A stretch of 64,000 bases of DNA from Vibrio nereis NBRC 15637 (GTDB taxonomy: Bacteria; Pseudomonadota; Gammaproteobacteria; Enterobacterales; Vibrionaceae). Location: the NCBI RefSeq assembly GCF_001591105.1, contig NZ_BCUD01000001.1:434001-498000 (forward strand), given 5' to 3'. The stretch's first letter is position 1, and each line of letters opens with the position of its first letter. A program made the translations under genes and the position numbers. Positions 8,217-17,584 of the stretch are shown piece by piece. A model generated the notes under the pieces. That model was given only the letters and a program-made list of their open reading frames with translations. It did no database searches and was not told the DNA's origin.

Positions 8217-8576
8217 ATGATGAGTGCCGTAGAAAATAAGCGACAATTCTACCGCCTTAAATATCCTCCAGGTGCTAGGCCAAGTGTCTGGTTTTCAAAG
8301 CAGAGGTACTGTGTTAGTGAGGTATCTGAAGGTGGGATTCGGGTCATATTGAAAGAGCCATCCGCACTTCAGATCGGTTTTGCAATGGCGGGTGTGCTTT
8401 CTCTTCAAAATGATAGTGATGTCAGTATTGTAGGGGACGTCTTTCGATTTGATGGGCATGAAATGGTCATAAAGCTTGATAAAGGACCATCATTTAAACA
8501 TATGGTTGACGAGCAACGTTATATTCGCAGTAAATATCCCGCGTTTTATGATCGCCTCCGAGGCAAAGTCGCTTAA
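8217..8576 (+). CDS. PilZ-domain protein
   Basis: The 119-residue protein is a single PilZ domain. An arginine-rich N-terminal motif (KRQFYRLKYP, residues 8-17) is followed about 28 residues later by VSEGG, a variant of the D/NxSxxG loop, the two elements that grip cyclic di-GMP. Two ATGs in tandem (8217 and 8220) follow AAGGAG at 8207-8212; 8220 has the better spacing. The protein has no output domain, so it likely acts by binding a partner in motility, surface attachment or secretion. It is monocistronic and convergent with a chemoreceptor gene. The Glu in VSEGG where Ser-x-x-Gly is usual weakens certainty about ligand binding. Confidence 0.8.
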   Translation: MMSAVENKRQFYRLKYPPGARPSVWFSKQRYCVSEVSEGGIRVILKEPSALQIGFAMAGVLSLQNDSDVSIVGDVFRFDGHEMVIKLDKGPSFKHMVDEQRYIRSKYPAFYDRLRGKVA

Positions 8577-8599
8577 GCTGCAGACAGAGCATTAAAAAG

Positions 8600-8623
8600 A
8601 AGCCCGCCAATTTCGGCGGGCTT
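8600..8623. terminator. Bidirectional terminator
   Basis: AAGCCCGCC (8600-8608), loop AATTTC, GGCGGGCTT (8615-8623), with A-rich sequence on the left and T-rich on the right. It serves the PilZ gene on the plus strand and the chemoreceptor gene on the minus strand. Confidence 0.88.
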
Positions 8624-8638
8624 CTTTGTATTTGGGTG

Positions 8639-10273
8639 TTATACCTTAAATCGAGCCATTAGGTTATCTAGGCTCTCACACTGTTCAGACAGTGCGATAC
8701 ACGCGTTTTCTGAGCTGCTAATCATTTCAACCATGTGGTTGCTGTTATCAAGGATTCTAACAACATTGTTGTTTACTTCTTCACTCACGCTATTTTGCTC
8801 ACTTGCGGCGGTGGCAATATGAGTATTCATTTCGTTCATAAGCGAGATAGAAGACATGATTTCTTTTAGAGATTCAGAGGCGCTGCTCGCGCTGACAATA
8901 GTTTGTTGACCACTTTCTTTACTCGCTCCCATGACTGCGACTGCTTGGTGAGCACCTTCTTGCAGTTTTTCAATCATCAGCTGAATTTCACCTGTGCTGT
9001 CTTGAGTACGGCTTGCAAGTGAACGAACTTCGTCTGCAACGACTGCAAATCCGCGCCCTTGTTCACCAGCGCGTGCGGCTTCGATAGCAGCGTTTAGGGC
9101 AAGTAGGTTTGTTTGGTCGGCAATACCACGGATAACATCTAGGATAGAGGCGATGTTGCCTACATCCGAATCTAGGTTATGGATAACCTGGCTCGCGTTA
9201 TCAATTTCGTCCGCCAGAGTTTCAATTGAAGAAACCGTGCTATTAAGAGTACGTTCGGTATTCGAGGCTTCATCATTGGCTTTCGTGCTTGCTAATGCAG
9301 CCTCTTCCGCATTTGACGCTACGGTTTGGCTCGTTGCCTGCATCTCGTTGACTGCGGTGGCAACCATTTCACTTTCTTGCTGCTGGTGCCCAGAGAACTC
9401 GGCAACCGATTGAGTCAGTGATTTTATGTTTTCCATCTCAGCTCGTACAGCATTAGAAGAGATAATGACTTGGCCAACCGTCTCGTGAATACGCTCCACA
9501 AAGTGGTTAAATGAATTCGAGAGTTGTCCTAATTCGTCGCTGCTTTGTACGGTGATTCGTTTTGAAAGATCACCATCGCCAGTGGCAATGTCTTTCATCG
9601 CCTTGTTGATTCGATTGATCGGAGTCAGTACCAAGCGGTGTGCAATCCAGAATGAAATCGCCACAAGTATTACAGCGATGAACGAACCGATTTCTAGCAC
9701 TAATTTGCTGGATGAAATCGATGCCGCAGATTGTTTACGCAGAGATAGTTGAAGTTCTTCAACGTCGGCACGTATCGTCACAAGTTGTTCGCGGATTGTT
9801 TTAAATTCAGCGTCTAGTTTGGAGCGATTTTGTTCATAGTAGCTGATAGCTTGTGCTGGATTCTCAAACATCGGTTCATAAAGTTTGACCCATGCACCCG
9901 TTGCGGCAGAAATTTTGTCTATTTCACGTTGTTGGCTTTGAGGAAGGTGACCCGCCTCAACCAGCACGCTGGCTTTACTTAGACGAGGCATCGCTTTGTA
10001 TGCGTTGTCTTTAAACTCTTCAGTGTTATAAGTGATCTCAGCTTGGGTTTTTGCCAGCATGAGTCCTTGTGCTGCCGTTACAACCTGGTAAAGGTCGCGA
10101 TAACCATCTTCTAAGCTATCCATAACGGGTTGAACTTCTTTGTTAAGTTGCTCGTTCAGTGACTCTTGCTTGTCAGCTTGAATAACGTTTACTACCGTCA
10201 TGATGGCAATGACAATAGCCAGCATAACGATAGGTAAGGAGAGCTTGTGTTTTATTGTGAGTCTATCCAACAT
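8639..10273 (-). CDS. Methyl-accepting chemotaxis protein, four-helix-bundle sensor
   Basis: The 544-residue receptor has a first membrane helix at about 10-32, a mostly helical periplasmic domain of about 155 residues, a second helix near 190-212, a HAMP domain ([18 protein letters not shown]) and a long cytoplasmic signalling coiled coil. The hairpin tip carries the invariant [21 protein letters not shown]. The sensor region has no Cache signature and looks like a four-helix-bundle type. The ligand is unknown. It lacks a C-terminal CheR-docking pentapeptide. It is transcribed alone, ending at a terminator shared with the PilZ gene. Confidence 0.93.
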   Translation of the reverse strand: MLDRLTIKHKLSLPIVMLAIVIAIMTVVNVIQADKQESLNEQLNKEVQPVMDSLEDGYRDLYQVVTAAQGLMLAKTQAEITYNTEEFKDNAYKAMPRLSKASVLVEAGHLPQSQQREIDKISAATGAWVKLYEPMFENPAQAISYYEQNRSKLDAEFKTIREQLVTIRADVEELQLSLRKQSAASISSSKLVLEIGSFIAVILVAISFWIAHRLVLTPINRINKAMKDIATGDGDLSKRITVQSSDELGQLSNSFNHFVERIHETVGQVIISSNAVRAEMENIKSLTQSVAEFSGHQQQESEMVATAVNEMQATSQTVASNAEEAALASTKANDEASNTERTLNSTVSSIETLADEIDNASQVIHNLDSDVGNIASILDVIRGIADQTNLLALNAAIEAARAGEQGRGFAVVADEVRSLASRTQDSTGEIQLMIEKLQEGAHQAVAVMGASKESGQQTIVSASSASESLKEIMSSISLMNEMNTHIATAASEQNSVSEEVNNNVVRILDNSNHMVEMISSSENACIALSEQCESLDNLMARFKV

Positions 10274-10532
10274 AATTAACCCTAAGCATATAACTTAAAA
10301 CAAAAAATAGTCAGACATCGTGTCTGTACTATTGCGTTTAATTGCGTATCAAAGAGTTTAATAGTGTACATGATCTATGAATCATGCCGTATAACATGCA
10401 TAGAAATAGTTGGGACATTTTTGTCTCATTTGTCTTGTTTTTGAGCGCGGGACTAATTTTTTAAATAAATATAAAGAATCTGCTTTTAATACTAAACAGT
10501 TATGGTAGGCGTTTGGTTTGCTTCAGAAAAGT

Positions 10533-10573
10533 GAAACCCCAGAGGTGGTAAGTCTCTGGGGTTTCGAATTTTT
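10533..10573. terminator. Terminator downstream of rplY
   Basis: A 12-bp perfect stem (10533-10544 with 10554-10565) with a 9-nt loop, followed by a T-rich tract on the plus strand and a short T run on the minus strand. It lies 90 bp beyond the rplY stop in the 380-bp gap shared with the chemoreceptor promoter region. Nothing else recognisable was seen in that gap. Confidence 0.75.
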
Positions 10574-10653
10574 TAGAAGTCTCGGTTGGTAAAGCCGATA
10601 TTCTTAATATGCAAAAGGTTTGGATTAAATCCAATTAATTCCTTGGTAGGGAA

Positions 10654-10932
10654 TTAGATACGGATGAAGTCCATGTGCTCAACTTTTGGCTTGTAAGCGT
10701 GACGTTGAACGTCTTGTGGCTTAACTTTAACTTCAGCACCGTCGATTACTAGAACGATACCTTCGTAGAACTCAGGCTTGTCCATTTGGTTAACAACGTC
10801 GTCGTGGTTAAGAACGATTGATACTGGAGTTTCAGAACCACCGTAAACGATAGCAGGGAATTTACCAGCGTGACGTAGGCGGCGGCTCGCACCTTTACCT
10901 AGTTCAGTACGTACTACTGCTTCAAATTTCAT
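10654..10932 (-). CDS. rplY: 50S ribosomal protein L25
   Basis: The 92-residue protein is the short form of L25, matching the E. coli length, with family segments [24 protein letters not shown] and [20 protein letters not shown] (split here only for reading). L25 binds the 5S rRNA loop E in the central protuberance of the large subunit. The short form lacks the CTC-type C-terminal domain of many bacteria. Codon choice is strongly biased, as expected for a highly expressed ribosomal gene. It is monocistronic. Confidence 0.96.
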   Translation of the reverse strand: MKFEAVVRTELGKGASRRLRHAGKFPAIVYGGSETPVSIVLNHDDVVNQMDKPEFYEGIVLVIDGAEVKVKPQDVQRHAYKPKVEHMDFIRI

Positions 10933-11222
10933 AGTATTACTCTCAAATATGAATAAATTGATTTCACATTCGGCAATGCGACCTTGCCAGAATGTATATG
11001 CGTTTAATGAGTAATTGGTAGTAACTCATAAAACGAGCGCGGATACTAACACTGTATAGGGGCTCTGGCAATAGATAATCCTGCCAATAGCACACCTTTT
11101 GTCTAAACCTATTCAATTAGTTAGCTTATGATGCATTTCTGATTATGTGTTTGAGCAAATGTCGTTCACTTTACTATTTTATGAAGAGGTGAAGACAACG
11201 CTAGGTGACATTGCGATGGAAC
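10933..11222 (-). other. rplY upstream region
   Basis: A 290-bp gap without a gene, holding the rplY promoter and leader and the end of the two-component operon. No clear terminator hairpin for the kinase gene and no known regulatory motif were recognised. Confidence 0.4.
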
Positions 11223-12566
11223 TCAAGAAAGTGACTTTTTAAGTGAGATTGCCGCCTTAAGGCCACCCATAGTACTGCGTGATAGAGACAATTCGCCTCG
11301 GTAACTGTGCACGATTTCGCAGGCAATATTCAGACCCAGCCCACTTCCAGGAGTACTTTCATCTAAACGAACACCTCTTTGTACTGCACTCTCTAGTAAC
11401 TCTTCAGGTATACCCGGACCATCGTCTTCGATCAGAATCGTAATCACATCGTTGTCATTAGAGATAGAATGAACTCGAATTAGGTTATTTGACCACTTGT
11501 ACGCGTTTTCTAGTAGATTGCCGACTACTTCATCGAAATCACTTTTATCCATCGCAATTTCTATTTCCGAATCGAGTTCATTAATGAGTGTGACGCCTCT
11601 GTCGGCATAGACTTTGTCAAACGCCATTGATATCGCGTCTATTCGTTCTGCGGGTTTCGTTTTAACCGCTAGAATATTTTTGGATCCCGCCATACGAGTT
11701 CGTCCAAGATGGTAGTCAATTTGCTCTTGAATCTGTTTAAGTGGCAAGCTAAAGCGATGTTGAGTGTCTTCCTCAAGCATATTGACTTCATTTTTGAGCA
11801 CAGATAGCGGTGTTTTTAGCGCGTGTGACAGATTCCCAGAGTGGTTACGCGCACGCTCTAATAGCTCTTGATAGTGGAATAGTAACGCGTTTAAATCTGA
11901 TACCATTGGGGATACTTCAGCAGGATAGTCTTTATCTAGGCTGTCTTTCTTTCCAGTCCTTACTTGTGATAGCTCTTTTCTCATTTGAGTGAGAGGGTTC
12001 AGTGACCACAACACTTGAATGACAATAATAAACAGAATGCCAAAGTAGAGTAGGGCAAGGATGACCCACAGCTGATTCATTAGTTTGCTTACGGTTTGCT
12101 TGATAGGCTGTTCATCTATCCCAACTCGGACAGAAATGGGGCCGTCGTAATCGGGAAAGTACAGCGTTGTTTCTATGAGGATAAGGCGTTCTAGTCTTGC
12201 ACCCAGAGGAGTATTCTCAGTGCCAGAAAATGTGATCCTTTGGTCCCAAAGAGAACGAGAACGAACTAAGTCCGTATCAGTTTGTATGGACCAATAAAGC
12301 CCACTGTAGGGTTGATTAAATCGAGGGTCCGCTAATTGAGTTGGCAAACTCAGTTGCCCTTTTTCGTTTACTTCAATTGATGCCGACAGCTCATCTAGAT
12401 ATATCGCAAGTTGTTCAGTGGTGTCATCGACCATATAGTTGAACACTTGTGTTGGCACGGTGATACCCGCTGCGATAATCATAGCGGTTAACCACACAAT
12501 AGAAGCAAAAACTAAACGGCTTCTCAGGCTTAAACGCTTTAAAACATGATGTTTTTTACTCAGCAT
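11223..12566 (-). CDS. PhoQ-like sensor histidine kinase
   Basis: The 447-residue kinase has a membrane helix at about 18-40, a periplasmic sensor of about 125 residues, a second helix at 166-188, a short linker and the H-box GNLSHALKTPLSVL with phosphoacceptor His248, very close to the PhoQ H-box. The ATPase domain has VVGNLLENAYKWS, EDDGPGIPEE and GSGLGLNIACEIV. It overlaps its regulator gene by 11 bp. The sensor segment with SIQTDTDLVRSRSLWD is shared by PhoQ-like kinases of vibrios. Divalent cations or antimicrobial peptides are the family's signals; the actual ligand is not shown by the sequence. Confidence 0.88.
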   Translation of the reverse strand: MLSKKHHVLKRLSLRSRLVFASIVWLTAMIIAAGITVPTQVFNYMVDDTTEQLAIYLDELSASIEVNEKGQLSLPTQLADPRFNQPYSGLYWSIQTDTDLVRSRSLWDQRITFSGTENTPLGARLERLILIETTLYFPDYDGPISVRVGIDEQPIKQTVSKLMNQLWVILALLYFGILFIIVIQVLWSLNPLTQMRKELSQVRTGKKDSLDKDYPAEVSPMVSDLNALLFHYQELLERARNHSGNLSHALKTPLSVLKNEVNMLEEDTQHRFSLPLKQIQEQIDYHLGRTRMAGSKNILAVKTKPAERIDAISMAFDKVYADRGVTLINELDSEIEIAMDKSDFDEVVGNLLENAYKWSNNLIRVHSISNDNDVITILIEDDGPGIPEELLESAVQRGVRLDESTPGSGLGLNIACEIVHSYRGELSLSRSTMGGLKAAISLKKSLS

Positions 12567-13215
12567 TCAGTTGGTATCCCAGTCCTCGAACCGTTTTAAT
12601 GACTTTTGGTGCTATTTTTTTGCGTATACGGCCAATGAAAACCTCAATGGTGTTTGAGTCTCGGTCGAAATCTTGTTTATAGATGTGCTCTACCAGCTCA
12701 GTACGCGAAATGACTTTTTCAGGGTTATGCATAAAGTAGGCGATCACTTTGTACTCTAATGCTGTCAGGCTTATCGGTTTGCCTTGCCATATCACTTTTG
12801 AGCTTCGTGTATCCAAACTCAGGTGGCCAATTTGGATTACAGGTGAAGCGTTGCCAGAAGCTCTGCGCAACTGAGCGCGGATACGAGCAATAAGTTCAAC
12901 CATTTCAAATGGCTTTGTTTGGTAATCATCTGCGCCTGCATTTAACCCCTCAACTCGTTGAGTTAACGTGTCACGAGCGCTGAGGATAATGACCGGTGTA
13001 TTGACGTTTTCATCACGGATACTTTTTAGCACGGTTAAACCGTCCAGTTTTGGCAGACCCAGATCCAGAACAATCGCGTCCCACTGTTCTGACGTTGCAC
13101 GGTACAAGGCGTCGATACCGTCACGAGAGAGTTCAGGGACCCAGCCTGTTTCTTCGAAGGCTTCGACAATTTGTTCACCTAGACGAATGTCGTCTTCTAT
13201 GACAAGTATTTTCAT
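12556..13215 (-). CDS. PhoP/QseB-like OmpR-family response regulator
   Basis: The 219-residue regulator has an N-terminal receiver domain with the acidic pair ED at residues 7-8, phosphoacceptor Asp51 in AIVLDLGLP, and a conserved Lys in DDYQTKPF. The C-terminal winged helix (about 125-218) has the usual TALEYKVIAYFM and VFIGRIRKKI segments. It starts 4 bp after the PepSY gene and overlaps the kinase gene, so the three form one operon. Expected targets are envelope or lipid A modification genes by analogy with PhoP and PmrA; none are visible here. Confidence 0.92.
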   Translation of the reverse strand: MKILVIEDDIRLGEQIVEAFEETGWVPELSRDGIDALYRATSEQWDAIVLDLGLPKLDGLTVLKSIRDENVNTPVIILSARDTLTQRVEGLNAGADDYQTKPFEMVELIARIRAQLRRASGNASPVIQIGHLSLDTRSSKVIWQGKPISLTALEYKVIAYFMHNPEKVISRTELVEHIYKQDFDRDSNTIEVFIGRIRKKIAPKVIKTVRGLGYQLNAE

Positions 13216-13219
13216 ATTA

Positions 13220-13627
13220 TTAGTCTTCTAACTTTTTCATTGCTTTAGTGAAGTTTCGGCCTTTAATTTTCATCATTTCAAAGGTTTGTGCGTTGTATTC
13301 AACTTTGATGATGTTGTTATTGTGGTTGAGTTTTAACTCATACACCCAAATACCATCGTCTTCTTCTAGTTCGACTTCGATGATACGTCCATGTAGATCG
13401 CGTTCAACGGCCGCATACATTTCTGAAAAGGGTCTTATATCGCCTTTTTTGACGGCGGCAAACACCTCATCTTGGTCTTCGTCGAACTCAATCTCTGTGC
13501 CGGGTTTGTAAACATCTTGGACTAGTGCGTGTCCATTCTGAACTGTGTGCGAATGAGCAAAAGCAGAATACGTAGGTACGATAGTCATTGCGGCCGCCAA
13601 GTAAAAAGCAGTCTTTGGTTTTAGCAT
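13220..13627 (-). CDS. Secreted PepSY-domain protein, first gene of the two-component operon
   Basis: The 135-residue protein has a clear signal peptide (AAAMTIVPTYSAFA, cleavage near residue 24, before HSH) and a single PepSY-type domain with RPFSEMYAAVERDLHGRIIEVE and WVYELKLN. PepSY domains are found in small periplasmic proteins that restrain enzymes or sensors. It is the promoter-proximal gene and is separated from the regulator by 4 bp, suggesting it modulates the PhoQ-like sensor or reports envelope state (inference). The mature part is rich in acidic residues, which could bind cations. Confidence 0.85.
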   Translation of the reverse strand: MLKPKTAFYLAAAMTIVPTYSAFAHSHTVQNGHALVQDVYKPGTEIEFDEDQDEVFAAVKKGDIRPFSEMYAAVERDLHGRIIEVELEEDDGIWVYELKLNHNNNIIKVEYNAQTFEMMKIKGRNFTKAMKKLED

Positions 13628-13701
13628 AACTTTCTCCTTGATGAATGGATGTTGACTAAGTTACATGATGGAAACTGAACAGTAAGTGAATAAAGACTTA
13701 C

Positions 13702-15444
13702 TTAACCATTGGTCAATTCGTCTTGGAAAATCTTATCGCGCATTTTCCAAAAACGACCAACCTTGCGAGCAATCACAAACTGCGGCAGGCGAAAGCGGTG
13801 CTGGTTGTTGACCACTTTGGTTGGAGATGCCTCTTCAAAGGGGCGATGCTTGTCCGCTAAATGGGGGCGAACAAAATGATCCTTAAACCGCTGTTTTTGA
13901 TTCTTGGTACTGAGTGGCCAAAATTCGTGTACTTGGGCTTGATTGTCGCCAATGTAGGTTACTTTGAGGCTACTTTTTCCTTTGTCATCTTTATGAACGG
14001 TTAGGTCCATATCTTTACACTCAAACACCAAAGCATCTTTTAGATTCAGAGCTTCTTTGAGTTTTTTATCCGGGTCGACTAACGTTGCGTCACATTCATG
14101 GCAGATACGCGCGGCGATATCATTGTCGGCGCCGCATTCGCCACAGTATTTGGCCCTGAAACGATAATTGCAGTGTTCGCGTTCGCCAGTCTCTTCATCT
14201 TCAAAAAATCCCTGACATTTGCGGCCGAAATGCTCAATTAAGAAGCCATTGCTGTCCAACTTTCCCCAAAAATTATTATTGAAGCCACATGCTGGGCAAG
14301 GGATAGTGATGATCTCAGAGTCGGAATCTGGCTTAGGGTCACCAACTTCTGGCTGATATAAATCGTAACTGTTACCAGCGTAATCCAGTACAAGACACTC
14401 GGTTTTTCCCGGAGAGAGGCGTAAGCCACGTCCAACAATTTGTTGGTAAAGGCTGATGGACTCCGTAGGACGCAAAATAGCGATGAGATCCACATGCGGT
14501 GCGTCGAATCCGGTTGTTAATACAGAGACATTTACCAAATATTTTATTTTACGATCTTTGAAGTCTTGAATGATGAGATCGCGCTCAGCCGTCGGTGTGT
14601 CGCCAATTACCAACGCGGTTTGATCTGGCGGCAACAGAGAAAAGATCTCTTGGGCGTGGCGTACGGTTGCAGCAAAGATCATGATGCCTTGCTTGTCTTG
14701 AGCCAGATGGATTATTTGCTCAACGATTTGAGGCGTCGCCCGTTTCGCTTTATCTATCACCATGTCCAGCTCAGCTTCTTTGTACTTGCCTGTTGATGCG
14801 GGCTTCAGCTGTGAAAAATCGTAGCTGAGTACTGGTGCATCCATCATTCGAGCAGGTGTAAGGAAGTTTTCATCCAAAAGATAGCGGATAGGGAGTTCGA
14901 ATATGCAATCTCGGAAAAATCGTGGTTCTTCTGTCCGAACTAGGCCTCGAGTGTGATATTGATAAATCCAGCCCATGCCAAGCCGATAAGGTGTGGCCGT
15001 TAATCCTAGTACCTTAATTCCTGGGTTCAACTCTCGCAAATGGCTGATGACCTTTTGATAACTGGTGTTCTTGTTATCAGGTACTCGGTGACACTCATCT
15101 ATAACCAGGAGTGAGAATTGGTTTTTAAACTCATCAAGATTACGCACCACGGATTGCACTGAAGCAAAGACTACTTGTTGGTCGGTTTCTTTTCTGCCAA
15201 GGCCTGCAGAAAAAATGGCACCTTTCAGATCATACCCTTCGTATTTAGCGTGGTTCTGTTCAACCAATTCTTTAACGTGTGCGAGAACGAGTACACGTCC
15301 TTTTGCGAGGCGCGCCAATTCCGCGATAACCAGACTTTTGCCGGCACCAGTCGGAAGGACAAGAACAGCCGGGCTAGTGTGTTTACGGAAATAGTGAATA
15401 ACGGCTTTAACAGAGTCTGCCTGATAGGGACGAAGTGTGTACAT
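13702..15444 (-). CDS. radD: RadD (YejH) superfamily 2 helicase-like ATPase
   Basis: This 580-residue protein follows E. coli RadD along its length. Motifs in order: Walker A LPTGAGKS, DECHR (Walker B/DEAH-like), LTATPYRLG, then helicase C with VLTTGFDAPHVD and QQIVGRGLRLSPGKT. A zinc-binding region with CPACG, CGECG and CHEC pairs follows. RadD is a DNA repair ATPase that interacts with single-strand binding protein and stimulates RecA-mediated strand exchange. ATG 15444 (MYTLRPYQ) is preferred over a TTG at 15465 because it matches the family N-terminus. It is divergent from rsuA, as in E. coli. Confidence 0.93.
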   Translation of the reverse strand: MYTLRPYQADSVKAVIHYFRKHTSPAVLVLPTGAGKSLVIAELARLAKGRVLVLAHVKELVEQNHAKYEGYDLKGAIFSAGLGRKETDQQVVFASVQSVVRNLDEFKNQFSLLVIDECHRVPDNKNTSYQKVISHLRELNPGIKVLGLTATPYRLGMGWIYQYHTRGLVRTEEPRFFRDCIFELPIRYLLDENFLTPARMMDAPVLSYDFSQLKPASTGKYKEAELDMVIDKAKRATPQIVEQIIHLAQDKQGIMIFAATVRHAQEIFSLLPPDQTALVIGDTPTAERDLIIQDFKDRKIKYLVNVSVLTTGFDAPHVDLIAILRPTESISLYQQIVGRGLRLSPGKTECLVLDYAGNSYDLYQPEVGDPKPDSDSEIITIPCPACGFNNNFWGKLDSNGFLIEHFGRKCQGFFEDEETGEREHCNYRFRAKYCGECGADNDIAARICHECDATLVDPDKKLKEALNLKDALVFECKDMDLTVHKDDKGKSSLKVTYIGDNQAQVHEFWPLSTKNQKQRFKDHFVRPHLADKHRPFEEASPTKVVNNQHRFRLPQFVIARKVGRFWKMRDKIFQDELTNG

Positions 15445-15517
15445 AAAATGTGTGAAATAGCTCAACTATTTAATTCAGTCACACTATAATACCCCACCTG
15501 ACAAAGATGAGGTATTC

Positions 15518-16219
15518 ATGCGTTTAGATAAATACTTGTGTGATGCACTGGGTGCAACACGTAAAGAAGCAACAAAGATCATTAAAAGTGGCGATGTGAC
15601 CGTAGATGACGTGGTTCAAAAAAGCGGTTCATTCAAAGTGGGTGATGGCAGTATCGTAGAGTGGCAAGAGAGAGAAATCCGCAAGCCGGGGCCCCGTTAC
15701 ATTATGCTTTTTAAGCCCGATGGTTTTGTTTGTTCGCATGAAGATGGTTTTAATCATACGGCATTCGTTTTACTGGATGAAGTGAAGATGGAAGACCTTC
15801 ACTTTGCTGGCCGACTAGACGTAGACACGACAGGGCTCGTTTTAATTACTGACGATGGTAAATGGTCGCATCGCATCACATCGCCTAAACATAAGTGTGA
15901 GAAAACTTATCGAGTCTGGCTCGTGGACCCGATTGAAGCAGACTACATTGAGAAGTTCGCGCAAGGTATTGAGCTTCGCAATGAAAAAGAAGCCACTCTG
16001 CCAGCGACTCTTGAAATCGTTGATGAAGATGAAAAAGAAGTGCTTTTGACGATTACGGAAGGTAAGTACCACCAAGTTAAGCGTATGTTTGCTGCTCTGG
16101 GCAACAAAGTAGAGCATCTTCACCGAGAGCGTATTGGTGAGATCTTACTAGATGAATCGCTTGAGCCAGGGGAGTATCGCTACCTTACTGAGGATGAGAT
16201 TAACTCTGTCTGGAAATAA
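15518..16219 (+). CDS. rsuA: 16S rRNA pseudouridine(516) synthase
   Basis: The 233-residue enzyme has an N-terminal S4 RNA-binding domain (MRLDKYLCDALGATRKEA) and the RsuA-type catalytic motif GRLDVDTTGLVLITDDG with Asp101. It converts uridine 516 of 16S rRNA to pseudouridine during small-subunit assembly. ATG 15518 begins the conserved RLDKYL helix. Synteny with radD on one side and a Bcr-type transporter on the other is the same as in enterobacteria, supporting RsuA over RluB/E/F. Confidence 0.94.
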   Translation: MRLDKYLCDALGATRKEATKIIKSGDVTVDDVVQKSGSFKVGDGSIVEWQEREIRKPGPRYIMLFKPDGFVCSHEDGFNHTAFVLLDEVKMEDLHFAGRLDVDTTGLVLITDDGKWSHRITSPKHKCEKTYRVWLVDPIEADYIEKFAQGIELRNEKEATLPATLEIVDEDEKEVLLTITEGKYHQVKRMFAALGNKVEHLHRERIGEILLDESLEPGEYRYLTEDEINSVWK

Positions 16220-16240
16220 TATCAGCGATAGGAAATACTT

Positions 16241-16268
16241 TAGTTCCAAATAGGAACTAGTCTTTTTT
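16241..16268 (+). terminator. Terminator of rsuA
   Basis: TAGTTCC (16241-16247), loop AAATA, GGAACTA (16253-16259), then a run of six Ts from 16263. It starts 22 bp after the rsuA stop. Confidence 0.8.
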
Positions 16269-16378
16269 CACGAATTGAAAGAATATAGACCAATTCAAGG
16301 CTCGCGGATGCGGGTCTTTTGTTTCTGTTTGGTTGCAGCACGGAAGCTGCAAGTCTAACGCAACCGAGTAGGAGATGT

Positions 16379-17584
16379 ATGTCTAGTTCTGCAATTGAGC
16401 AATCCAAAGCCCCCCAAATCAATTTTCTTCTTTTTCTTATCTTGGGCGCTATTGGTGCGTTAACACCTCTAGCTATTGATATGTATTTGCCCGCCATGCC
16501 GACGATCGCACGTGATTTAGGTGTAGCAGAAGGTGCGGTACAAATAACGTTAACGGCGTATACCGCTGGCTTTGCGATTGGTCAATTAATTCACGGGCCG
16601 CTTGCTGACAGTTTTGGTCGTAGACCTGTCCTTATTTTAGGTGTGCTGTTTTTTGGCATAGCGTCTTTAGTGAGTGCAACAACCACAGGGATTGAAGCCC
16701 TGACATGGGTTCGTACTGCGCAAGGCTTTGCTGGCGCGGCGGCGGCGGTGATTATTCAAGCTGTGGTCAGAGATATGTTCGATCGCGAGGACTTTGCCCG
16801 CGCGATGTCATTCGTAACATTGGTCATCACTATTGCACCCCTTGTGGCGCCTATGATCGGTGGTCATGTGGCCGTGTGGTTTGGGTGGCGTGCGATTTTT
16901 TGGATTTTGGCCATTTTTTCTGTTGTGGTCATTGCGTTGGTGTTTTGGAAAATCCCTGAAACACTAACCGCGGAGAAAAAGCAGCCATTACGATTTGGTA
17001 CCACGATGCGAAATTACTTTCGATTGTGCGCAAACCCAGTTGCAATGGGCTTAATACTCTCGGGAGCATTTTCTTTTTCAGGGATGTTTGCTTTCCTAAC
17101 CGCAGGTTCCTTTGTTTATATTGATATTTACGGGGTTAGGCCAGACCATTTTGGTTACCTTTTTGGCCTTAATATTGTCGCGATGATCATCATGACGAGC
17201 ATTAACGGCCGTTTGGTGAAGAAAGTGGGCTCTCACGCCATGTTGAGATTTGGCCTTACCGTACAATTGATTGCTGGTTTAGGGCTTTTTATTACGTGGC
17301 TTCTTGACCTGGGCCTATGGGGAACGGTACCTTTCGTGGTTTTGTTTATCGGAACCTTGTCGACCATTGGTAGTAACTCCATGGGGTTATTGCTGAGTGG
17401 CTACCCGACGATGGCGGGCACCGCCTCATCTTTAGCGGGAACGTTACGTTTTGGTATAGGTTCTATCATTGGTGCTGTCGTGGCTATGCTCCCTGGTGGG
17501 GCTACTTGGCCAATGATCACGGTGATGTCGGCATGTTCAGTATTGTCCGCCGCGTTTTACTGGAAATTTGGAAGAAAGGCGTAA
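16379..17584 (+). CDS. Bcr/CflA-family multidrug exporter (MFS)
   Basis: The 401-residue protein has 12 membrane helices and the drug:proton antiporter pattern of the Bcr/CflA group: ALTPLAIDMYLPAMPTIA in helix 1, GQLIHGPLADSFGRRPVL at the loop 2-3 signature, and RTAQGFAGAAAAVIIQAVVRD (motif C-like region). ATG 16379 is preceded by GGAG; an upstream in-frame start gives a non-conserved tail. In E. coli, bcr also follows rsuA and its product exports bicyclomycin and sulfathiazole. The stop overlaps the next ATG by one base. Confidence 0.88.
   Translation: MSSSAIEQSKAPQINFLLFLILGAIGALTPLAIDMYLPAMPTIARDLGVAEGAVQITLTAYTAGFAIGQLIHGPLADSFGRRPVLILGVLFFGIASLVSATTTGIEALTWVRTAQGFAGAAAAVIIQAVVRDMFDREDFARAMSFVTLVITIAPLVAPMIGGHVAVWFGWRAIFWILAIFSVVVIALVFWKIPETLTAEKKQPLRFGTTMRNYFRLCANPVAMGLILSGAFSFSGMFAFLTAGSFVYIDIYGVRPDHFGYLFGLNIVAMIIMTSINGRLVKKVGSHAMLRFGLTVQLIAGLGLFITWLLDLGLWGTVPFVVLFIGTLSTIGSNSMGLLLSGYPTMAGTASSLAGTLRFGIGSIIGAVVAMLPGGATWPMITVMSACSVLSAAFYWKFGRKA

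Noticed and set aside
16319..16378. Upstream extension of the Bcr-type exporter
   Set aside because: The extra 20 residues lack an SD and are unlike the family N-terminus; ATG 16379 has GGAG.
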